Part shown: positions 6,923-12,524 of the stretch, one piece after another | Layout: every line of letters begins with the position of its first letter | Position numbering within the stretch: the first letter of the stretch is position 1 | Assembly (NCBI GenBank): GCA_030430975.1 | Contig: JAUIKB010000044.1 | Span: 1-13,182 of the forward strand | DNA from: Polyangia bacterium | GTDB taxonomy: Bacteria; Myxococcota_A; Polyangia; Polyangiales; Polyangiaceae | DNA length: 13,182 bases | Direction of reading: 5' to 3' | The notes under the pieces: model-generated | Told to the model about the DNA's origin: nothing | The model's input: the letters and a program-made list of their open reading frames with translations, nothing else | The model's database searches: none | Translations under genes and position numbers: made by a program

Positions 6923-7576
6923 GTGGTAGACAACACGGCCGTGACGCCGACCCTCCGTGCAGTCTACGAGGAACTGATCGAGCGCGCCTCGCGGCCACCG
7001 TACGACAGGTTATCGAACCACCACCGGCAGCGATTCGTTGCCCGCTGTGGCGCGTTCGCCGGGGACCACCCAGGTGCCGAGTCCCGAGACGCCGCATCCT
7101 GGGAGGATGTGCTGGTTCGAGGCGGTCTCGCTCGGATCATCATCCCGGAGCTGGATGACCCGTCTGAACGCGACGCCGCAGCGGCACTCATCACCCCCCA
7201 CCGAGGCGTTTATGAATTCCGACGGGTCGGTTCCGACACCGTCGCCACCGACGAGTGGTCCGGCGCCGCTTTCGTGATCACCCCCAGCGACGACTTCGCT
7301 CGGTCACTCGTCGAATTGGACTCACTTTGCCAGGCTCGTCTCGCGCCCGACGACGGCGGGTGCGCTGTGCTGCCTGGGACGGTCTATCACTCCGCAGAAG
7401 TCCGCAGCGCGGTGAGCGAAGTGCTCAAGGTTGCGCATGAGCGTTGCTGCCCCACCGATATCGTCATGGATTCGCTGCTGAAAATGGAGCACGTCTGGCA
7501 TTCGCACTCGCGAGTAAAGCCTCGCTACGCGTACCGCGCCGATCGACTCCTGACGACCGCAAGCGATAACGGTTAG
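6923..7576 (+). CDS. Uncharacterised 217-aa protein
   Basis: I do not recognise a named family, and there is no signal peptide or membrane segment. The sequence looks like a soluble globular protein: an N-terminal helical part (LRAVYEELIERA, 11-22), a mixed centre with the order GVYEFRR (99-105), EWSGAAFVITPSDD (115-128) and AVLPGTVYHSAEVRSAVSEVLKVA (153-176), and a C-terminal helix with SRVKPRYAYRADRLL (200-214). This central and C-terminal pattern resembles uncharacterised myxobacterial proteins as I remember them. The GTG at 6923 has no SD; a GTG at 6941 (residue 7) is an alternative, with TAGACA 8 nt upstream. The gene diverges from the hem operon across a 79-bp gap, and a ferritin-like lipoprotein gene follows 32 bp downstream. 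Confidence 0.75.
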   Translation: MVDNTAVTPTLRAVYEELIERASRPPYDRLSNHHRQRFVARCGAFAGDHPGAESRDAASWEDVLVRGGLARIIIPELDDPSERDAAAALITPHRGVYEFRRVGSDTVATDEWSGAAFVITPSDDFARSLVELDSLCQARLAPDDGGCAVLPGTVYHSAEVRSAVSEVLKVAHERCCPTDIVMDSLLKMEHVWHSHSRVKPRYAYRADRLLTTASDNG

Positions 7577-7596
7577 CGCCGGACGAGACCCGCGGC

Positions 7597-7602
7597 TAGA
7601 TT
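7597..7602 (+). promoter_or_regulatory. Putative -10 element of a leaderless transcript (ferritin-like lipoprotein gene)
   Basis: TAGATT lies 6 nt before the GTG at 7609 in a 32-bp GC-rich gap. No SD precedes the GTG. I find no convincing -35 at a spacing of 16-18 nt, so the call rests on the hexamer, its position and the same arrangement at other genes in the window. Confidence 0.35.
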
Positions 7603-7608
7603 TGGCCT

Positions 7609-8862
7609 GTGAGTCACCACGTCCACCAGTTGCGCAACCGTGTCCTGCGCTCGCTCGCCGCGACCGGCGCGATCACCGTCGCGAGCGTCGGCGCGTGCGG
7701 CGGCAATACCGAGAGCGAACAGGAAGGCGGCGGCGGAGCGGCGGCCGGCTCCACCGCCTCGGGCGGCTCCGCTTCCGGATCGGGCAGCGCGGGAAGCGGC
7801 GGGGCTCCCAGTGTGGGCGGCGGCGGCACGCCGGCGGGCGGAAGCGGCCCGCTGTGCGATTACGGCACGCCCGAGCGCCTGTGCCTCGACGATCAGGGAC
7901 TGAAGGCTTACGTCGATCGCCAGACTCAGCTTGGGGAACCGACCGGCCCCGGGTGGCCCGGTGGGGACACGGACGCCAATGGCTGCCCGACCGTCGACCG
8001 CGTTTCCGACGACTGCTGCAACGGGCCTGCAGCGGCGGCCGAACGGGATGGCGATCGGTGTTGCTTCACGTTCTGCGTCGGCGGGTGTTGCGGGCGACCG
8101 CTCACCGTGAGCGGCGTGGCGGTGGTGGCTCGGACCGCGAAGCGCGAGGACTGGTCCGGCGCCACGACGGTCGTCGATGCCGACACAGAGATCGCCCGGG
8201 CGTGGCAGGCCGACGCGCTGATGGAGCACGCGTCGGTCGCGTCGTTTGCGCGCTTCACGTTGCAGCTCCTGGCGCTTGGAGCACCTGCCGAACTGGTTGG
8301 CGATTCGATCCAAGCCGGCCTCGACGAAGTAGATCATGCGCGGCGCTGTTTCGCGCTGGCCGGTCGCTGGGGCGCGGACAAGTTAGGTCCTGGGAAACTA
8401 GCAGCACCGTTGGAACCGACCGGCACGCTCGAAGAGACCGTCGTAGCGGCCTTCCGTGAGGGCTGCGTGGGAGAGACGCTCGCCGCCATCGTGGCCGAAC
8501 ACCAGCGCGTCATGTGCAACGATACCGAAGTACTCGAGACTCTCCGGGTCATCGCGCGGGACGAAGCGAACCACAGCGACCTGGCGTGGCGGTTCGTCGC
8601 CTGGGCGTTGACTCAGGACCGCGCGGGGGTGCTGCGCGCACTGCGAGCGGAACGCGCCGCCGTCCGATCTCGCAGCCGGCGTGCTCCCGAGCGAGCGCCC
8701 CGGTCGAAGAGCTGGCATCACGCCGGTCGCCTTACAGACCACGAGCGCTGGAACGCCGAGGATACCGCCATTGAGGCGGTGGTCCTGCCCTGCCTCGACG
8801 CGTTGCTGGCCAGCCAAGATGGGCCGACCGTCGGCGCACCCGGGCTACGAGCGACCGTCTAA
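7609..8862 (+). CDS. Lipoprotein with Cys-rich domain and ferritin-like di-iron domain
   Basis: A predicted lipoprotein of 417 residues with three parts. (1) A signal with lipobox SVGAC (lipidation at C30) and a Gly/Ser/Ala-rich linker (about 35-80). (2) A Cys-rich block (83-161) with ten cysteines, including the pairs CC136-137, CC151-152 and CC160-161, ending CCGRPLTVSG. (3) A ferritin-like helical bundle (about 195-340) with candidate metal ligands E206/H207 (LMEHASVASF), E240 and H243 (DEVDHA), E284 and E289 (EGCVGETL), and E319 and H322 (RDEANHSDLAW). The paired E...ExxH pattern is that of di-iron ferritin-like proteins. A basic stretch (348-368) and a final helix follow. The protein should sit at the cell envelope, perhaps handling iron or oxidants; its activity is unknown. 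The GTG start is supported by the signal peptide directly behind it. Confidence 0.85.
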   Translation: MSHHVHQLRNRVLRSLAATGAITVASVGACGGNTESEQEGGGGAAAGSTASGGSASGSGSAGSGGAPSVGGGGTPAGGSGPLCDYGTPERLCLDDQGLKAYVDRQTQLGEPTGPGWPGGDTDANGCPTVDRVSDDCCNGPAAAAERDGDRCCFTFCVGGCCGRPLTVSGVAVVARTAKREDWSGATTVVDADTEIARAWQADALMEHASVASFARFTLQLLALGAPAELVGDSIQAGLDEVDHARRCFALAGRWGADKLGPGKLAAPLEPTGTLEETVVAAFREGCVGETLAAIVAEHQRVMCNDTEVLETLRVIARDEANHSDLAWRFVAWALTQDRAGVLRALRAERAAVRSRSRRAPERAPRSKSWHHAGRLTDHERWNAEDTAIEAVVLPCLDALLASQDGPTVGAPGLRATV

Positions 8863-8894
8863 GACATGCGCGACGTACGCGTCGGCCAGGTTGT

Positions 8895-8939
8895 GGTCCC
8901 GCGAGGACCGTGAACCGCGCGGTCTCCCCGCGCGCGCGG
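8895..8939 (+). terminator. Two successive GC hairpins, possible terminator
   Basis: Just beyond the ferritin-like lipoprotein gene lies a hairpin GGTCC-CGCGA-GGACC (8895-8909, extendable by two wobble pairs). It is followed by a stronger one, CGCGCGG-TCTCC-CCGCGCG (8916-8934), inside a CG-alternating run up to 8939. Neither is followed by a T-tract, so an intrinsic terminator is only a possibility; the hairpins could instead separate the transcripts of the two neighbours. Confidence 0.3.
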
Positions 8940-8947
8940 CGACGGGA

Positions 8948-8953
8948 TATAGT
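8948..8953 (+). promoter_or_regulatory. Putative -10 element of a leaderless transcript (PH-like membrane protein gene)
   Basis: TATAGT matches the TATAAT consensus at five of six positions and lies 5 nt before the ATG at 8959, right after the GC hairpins. Only a weak GGGAT, partly overlapping it, could act as an SD. No clear -35 is seen at normal spacing. Confidence 0.4.
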
Positions 8954-8958
8954 CACGC

Positions 8959-9642
8959 ATGCCCGACGATGACCATAAGCCTCCGACTCTAGTCGTGCGG
9001 CCAGCCGATGAGTACGAGGCAGCGTACATGGGCGACGGCGGGCAGATTATCTATCGTGATAAAATCCCAGCGAACTGGATATGGCACGCCATTATCGGAG
9101 GCATCTGGGCATTTTCAATGGGCGCCATCCTTCTGTCCGGCTGGGGTGCCGGGGCGGCCGCGATTTGGCCGCTGGCCATTAGCGGGCTGCTCACGACGCT
9201 GATGATGTTCGCGCTTTGGGCACTATTTGCAGTGCTACGCGTCACTGTATCTGACGAACACGTGCATATTCAGTACGGCCTGTTCGGGCCCAAGATCGCC
9301 ATGAGCGCGATCGACTCGGCAGAAGCCGTCGACTACGATTGGAAGAAGTTCGGGGGTTGGGGGATCCGGCGCGCTCGCGACGGCGAGTGGGCGTACAACA
9401 TGGTCGGTGACGCCGGACGCGCCGTACGCATTCGCCACCGCGACGGCGACAAGCTCAAGAGCGTCCTGGTGGCCTCAAAGGAGCCCGAAGCGCTGGCCAC
9501 CGCCATCGCCAAGGCCCGCAGCGGAGGGCGAGTCCGCGTTAGGCAATCAGCAGTTCGCGTCGCCGAGGCGGACCCGGTGGCCGAAGCCGAAGCCGAAGCC
9601 GAACGCATGGCCGCAGCGGAGAACGAGAACTCCGTTCAGTAG
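8959..9642 (+). CDS. Two-helix membrane protein with PH-like domain
   Basis: A protein of 227 residues. After a short hydrophilic N-terminus come two membrane helices (about 40-60 and 66-92). A soluble domain follows (94-187) whose pattern LRVTVSDEHVHIQYGLFGPKIAMSAIDSAE, then YDWKKFGGWGIRR, then a beta-rich segment with AVRIRHRDGD, resembles bacterial PH-like (bPH/DUF3093-type) domains; the FGGWGIR turn is the most telling part. Function in such proteins is mostly unknown. I expect an inner-membrane protein with the PH-like domain on one face. The C-terminus is charged and Ala-rich, with an EA repeat. The ATG at 8959 follows a -10-like element. The last 7 bp overlap the 3' end of the convergent LysM gene. 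Confidence 0.8.
   Translation: MPDDDHKPPTLVVRPADEYEAAYMGDGGQIIYRDKIPANWIWHAIIGGIWAFSMGAILLSGWGAGAAAIWPLAISGLLTTLMMFALWALFAVLRVTVSDEHVHIQYGLFGPKIAMSAIDSAEAVDYDWKKFGGWGIRRARDGEWAYNMVGDAGRAVRIRHRDGDKLKSVLVASKEPEALATAIAKARSGGRVRVRQSAVRVAEADPVAEAEAEAERMAAAENENSVQ
9581..9604 (+). repeat. Hexanucleotide tandem repeat (CCGAAG) coding Glu-Ala
   Basis: Three perfect CCGAAG units (9581-9598) and a fourth ending in C (9599-9604) encode the EAEAEAE stretch near the C-terminus of the PH-like protein. A gain or loss of a unit would be in frame. Confidence 0.75.
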
Positions 9643-10967
9643 CCTTTGCGGGCGATGGCTCGATCGCCGCGCGTGAACTCGCGGTGCGAAGCGGTGACGA
9701 TCGCGATCGAGCTGTACTTGCGGGTGCGAAGAACGCGCAGCTCGCCAATGATCTCTTCAGGGAAGTCTTTCTGGTCGCCCTTGAGCGGCGTGTCTTCGAC
9801 ACGAACCTGCTCGTCAACATCTTGGCGTACTCGGTCTCGCGCCGATCGCGTAGCGGTCTTGAGCGATTGCCGCCACACGTCGCCCTTTCGCACGACGAAC
9901 ATCTTGTATCCGGGCTTCAGACCGTCTTCGCGTCCGCGGTCCAGGAACACTACTTGGTTCTGCGCCATATAGACGTGCGGGTACACGCTCGTCAGGATTC
10001 GCGCCCAAAGCGTCTTGGTGGCTCGCTTCGGTGGCACCACGTCGAAGCGGCGCCCGATCGGCCCAACCTTGAATCCGCGCTCGATCACATCGAGTGATTC
10101 GACAATCCTACCGCGCGCCACTCGGGTCTTGCGATTCCATTCGGTCACCTTGACCGTGCCCTTAAACGCCACGATCTCCCCTGGGGGGCGCCGCGTTCCC
10201 TTTATCTTCTTGGGCTTACGAACCGTCGTGAAGACCGTCAGCAGCTGACCGAGCCTCACATCAGCGCCCTTGCGAATACTCATGTAGATATTGTTACCAT
10301 ATGCAAGCAGCATCTGATCTTCGCGAGCTCCGAGGACCTCGCCCCATGCGTCTCGCTTCGGGTCGTCGATGTAACCCTGATTTCTCAGGAACACCGTGTT
10401 GGCAGGCACGATCGAGTTCGAACTCATGAAGCCCGCCTCGCGCGCAACTGCCTCGAGCCCGTTGCGCTTCATGCGCAACTGGTCGCCGGGATAGATCCAA
10501 TGCGGGTTCTGAAGCTGCGGGTTGAAGCTCCATACCTTCGGCCACATCCACGGGTTACGATAGTAGTGGTTGCACAAGTCCCAAAGCGTGTCGCCCTTGC
10601 GAACACGGTGGATGCCTGGGATCCGCGTCGCCCCAGAGACGCCTCCGCCGACGAGGGCGGGCGCGTTCTTTCCGCCTCGCAGCGACACCGACCCGCCACG
10701 TCGGGGCGCGAGGTCGAACGAATCGCCCTCGTTGATGTCGAGACGTGCCTTGGAGCTACTGGGCAGGTGCGAATTGACGTCCGTGCCCGGAGGAAGCGCT
10801 CCAGGCGGTGTGTACACCGTCGTCGACTCGGTCGACGTCGACGCGCCCGGATCCACGTTGATCGTCGTGGTGCCGCCTTCGCTGGCCGGCACTTCGACTG
10901 TTTGGGCGTGTGCGCCTGTGGCGCAGACCGTCAATGCAACGATGAGGTGAGTGCGGAATCTGATCAT
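9636..10967 (-). CDS. Secreted LysM-domain protein (peptidoglycan-binding, periplasmic)
   Basis: A protein of 443 residues with a signal peptide (hydrophobic 7-18, likely cleavage after AHA, residues 19-21) and a Thr/Ser/Pro/Gly-rich linker (22-115). One LysM domain (about 119-166) carries HRVRKGDTLWDLCNHYYRN, then NPWMWPKVWSFNPQLQNP and HWIYPGDQLRM. LysM binds GlcNAc-containing polymers such as peptidoglycan, and the NPHWIYPGD type is common in delta-proteobacterial and myxobacterial envelope proteins. The remaining 270 residues are beta-rich, with segments such as NTVFLRNQGYIDDP, NQVVFLDRGREDGLKPGYKMFVV and IGELRVLRTRKYSSIAIVTAS, reminiscent of small barrel repeats; no enzyme motif is visible. 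The ATG at 10967 follows a GGTGA. The gene follows the coiled-coil lipoprotein gene by 54 bp, probably in one transcript. Confidence 0.88.
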   Translation of the reverse strand: MIRFRTHLIVALTVCATGAHAQTVEVPASEGGTTTINVDPGASTSTESTTVYTPPGALPPGTDVNSHLPSSSKARLDINEGDSFDLAPRRGGSVSLRGGKNAPALVGGGVSGATRIPGIHRVRKGDTLWDLCNHYYRNPWMWPKVWSFNPQLQNPHWIYPGDQLRMKRNGLEAVAREAGFMSSNSIVPANTVFLRNQGYIDDPKRDAWGEVLGAREDQMLLAYGNNIYMSIRKGADVRLGQLLTVFTTVRKPKKIKGTRRPPGEIVAFKGTVKVTEWNRKTRVARGRIVESLDVIERGFKVGPIGRRFDVVPPKRATKTLWARILTSVYPHVYMAQNQVVFLDRGREDGLKPGYKMFVVRKGDVWRQSLKTATRSARDRVRQDVDEQVRVEDTPLKGDQKDFPEEIIGELRVLRTRKYSSIAIVTASHREFTRGDRAIARKGY

Positions 10968-11021
10968 GGCTCACCGGTAGTGTGCCCCGTTCTGAAGCTC
11001 GGGGCCCAAAACCAAGCCGCT

Positions 11022-11456
11022 TCATGAACCGCTTTTAGAACGGCGCTTTTTGGCCTTCGTGCCGTTCAGCTCGATCTTGGGCCGCTTCGCGTCCTCATCG
11101 ACCTGCTGGGGAAGCGCCACAGACTCGCTCTCGTCGGCAGGCGCGGCATCCGCGTCGGGCGCCATCTGAACGACCTTGAGGCGCGGACGCTCCTCGAATC
11201 CAGCCTCGTCTGACTCGCCATCTGCCCGCTTTTTTACCTGGGCGGCAGGCGATGCACCGATCGCCTCCATGGCGACCAGCCGTTCCGACATGCGATCTTG
11301 TTCACCTTGCATGCGAACGACCTGCTCTTGCAGCGAGTCCAGTTCCTTCTGGAACTTGTCCTGGCCACCGCTGCAGCCCACCGCAGCGAGCGCGCCAGCT
11401 GTGCCCAGCACGCGGGCGAGGTCCCGGAGGATTCGACTGAGAATTGAGGTTCGCAT
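11022..11456 (-). CDS. Small coiled-coil lipoprotein
   Basis: A predicted lipoprotein of 144 residues. A basic N-terminus and hydrophobic stretch lead to the lipobox AAVGC (lipidation at C28). Residues 33-66 (KFQKELDSLQEQVVRMQGEQ followed by DRMSERLVAMEAIG) form a short coiled coil with heptad hydrophobics. The rest is charged and low-complexity, ending in a Lys/Arg/Ser-rich tail (KAKKRRSKSGS). The N-terminal lipid plus coiled coil recalls the front of CpoB/YbgF-type envelope proteins, but no TPR domain follows and I assign no function. It is upstream of and probably co-transcribed with the LysM protein, which suggests the two act together at the envelope-peptidoglycan interface. Confidence 0.82.
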   Translation of the reverse strand: MRTSILSRILRDLARVLGTAGALAAVGCSGGQDKFQKELDSLQEQVVRMQGEQDRMSERLVAMEAIGASPAAQVKKRADGESDEAGFEERPRLKVVQMAPDADAAPADESESVALPQQVDEDAKRPKIELNGTKAKKRRSKSGS

Positions 11457-11463
11457 CGCTCAG

Positions 11464-11469
11464 AACCTA
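11464..11469 (-). promoter_or_regulatory. Putative -10 element of a leaderless transcript (coiled-coil lipoprotein gene)
   Basis: On the minus strand TAGGTT lies 7 nt before the ATG at 11456. No good SD is present, although the AGG inside the hexamer, 9 nt from the ATG, could be read as a weak one. No -35 is found at 16-18 nt. Confidence 0.3.
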
Positions 11470-11577
11470 CGCAGGCCGGTCGAAAGGGCCTAGATTTCAA
11501 CCAAGTAAGCTCGGACGGCGGCGCTCGCGCGTCCTCGGGGCGCGTAGTGAATTCGCCGGTCCGCCGCCCCAATGCGC

Positions 11578-11638
11578 TGATTTTATGAGAAAAATCATTG
11601 TGCGCCAGCTGGACTGACGCGCCGCGTGATTGTAGCTT
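11578..11638 (+). promoter_or_regulatory. Putative pssA promoter with AT-rich inverted repeat upstream
   Basis: An AT-rich island in GC-rich DNA holds the inverted repeat TGATTTT-N6-AAAATCA (11578-11597), framed by GCGC at 11574-11577 and 11602-11605. It is followed by a -35-like TGGACT (11610-11615, four of six), a 17-nt spacer and a -10-like TAGCTT (11633-11638). The island lies where an UP element would (about -50 to -65 from the expected start) or could be an operator. A GTG start lies 8 nt after the -10. Confidence 0.4.
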
Positions 11639-11646
11639 GGTTGGTC

Positions 11647-12483
11647 GTGGGGTTCCCGAAACGCAGACGGAGACGCAAGAGCAAGCGGCGCAGAGTCGAC
11701 CTGAAGAAGACGCTGTTTGTGCTGCCCAACCTCATCACCCTCGCGAGCATTTTCTGCGGATTTAACGCGATTCGCATCGTCGCGAAGCCGAACGCAGCCG
11801 TTGACGACTTCTATCGAGCGGCGGTGCTGCTCATCTTCGCGATGCTCTTCGATATGTTGGACGGCCGGGTGGCTCGCATGACGAAGACCCAGAGCGCGTT
11901 CGGACTTCAGATCGATTCGCTCGCTGACATCGTGTCGTTCGGTGTTGCCCCCTCGTTGCTGGTCCACAACTGGGTTCTGCATCGCTATCCGCTCGCCGGT
12001 CTGTTTACCGCATTCATGTTCACCGCGTGCGGTGCGATTCGACTAGCGCGCTTCAACGTGATCAGCTCGAACTCGAGCGGCACTCCGGTCAAACCCGGCA
12101 AGTACGTCGTCGGGCTGCCGATACCCCCCGCGAGCGGTGTCCTGATCGCGCTGGTGGTGGCCAACCACGCTGCTGGCGGCGCGATCGGCGCCGAACAGTA
12201 CACTCAGGTAATCTTCGCCGTAACGATCGGCCTCAGTTTGCTGATGGTGTCGAATGTCCAGTTCAGGTCGTTCAAGGAACTGAAGCTGAACACGGCGACG
12301 GTACTGGTTGTGCTGTTCACGATCGGTTCCAGCGCCTTTGTGTGGCAACGCTACAAGCCTCAGTTCGTCCTCGTCTGGCTGCTGTCGATGTACATATTGA
12401 TCGGGATCGTCGAATGGGTCCGCTCCATCCCGGGCCGACTGCGCGATCGGCGAACGGAATTTCCGCTGGGTGATTCGAAGTAG
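11647..12483 (+). CDS. pssA: CDP-diacylglycerol-serine O-phosphatidyltransferase
   Basis: This inner-membrane enzyme makes phosphatidylserine from CDP-diacylglycerol and L-serine, the precursor of phosphatidylethanolamine. It belongs to the CDP-alcohol phosphatidyltransferase family (the integral-membrane, Bacillus-type PssA rather than the phospholipase D-like E. coli type). The full family motif is present: D69, D72-G73, A76-R77, G86, D90 and D94 (DMLDGRVAR, eight residues, GLQIDSLAD). LFVLPNLITLASIFCGFNAI at the first helix is typical. There are about seven hydrophobic segments, and the N-terminus is very basic (PKRRRRRKSKRRR). The frame opens at a GTG at 11626; I prefer the GTG at 11647 (278 residues) because it lies 8 nt after a good promoter and the upstream start has no SD. 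A TTG at 11641 is also possible. Confidence 0.92.
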   Translation: MGFPKRRRRRKSKRRRVDLKKTLFVLPNLITLASIFCGFNAIRIVAKPNAAVDDFYRAAVLLIFAMLFDMLDGRVARMTKTQSAFGLQIDSLADIVSFGVAPSLLVHNWVLHRYPLAGLFTAFMFTACGAIRLARFNVISSNSSGTPVKPGKYVVGLPIPPASGVLIALVVANHAAGGAIGAEQYTQVIFAVTIGLSLLMVSNVQFRSFKELKLNTATVLVVLFTIGSSAFVWQRYKPQFVLVWLLSMYILIGIVEWVRSIPGRLRDRRTEFPLGDSK

Positions 12484-12512
12484 CCGGGCTGGCGCGGCGT
12501 GGCCGTGTGGTT

Positions 12513-12518
12513 AAGGAG
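12513..12518 (+). promoter_or_regulatory. Strong Shine-Dalgarno site
   Basis: A perfect AAGGAG 6 nt before the ATG at 12525, in the 41-bp gap after pssA. It fixes the start of the following gene and suggests that it is translated from a longer transcript beginning upstream of pssA. Confidence 0.75.
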
Positions 12519-12524
12519 TTGTTC

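Noticed and set aside
7573..8337. A 254-codon minus-strand frame opposite the ferritin-like lipoprotein gene
   Set aside because: Arg/Ala-rich shadow without domain or SD; the plus frame has a signal peptide, Cys pairs and ferritin-like motifs.
7602..8459. A 285-codon plus-strand frame overlapping the ferritin-like lipoprotein gene
   Set aside because: Another Arg-rich shadow, in a different frame from the supported gene; no recognisable feature.
12484..12524. tRNA-like or small RNA segment (GTGTGGTTAAGGAG) after pssA
   Set aside because: Only 41 bp, no cloverleaf arms or T-loop; the AAGGAG is the SD of the next gene.
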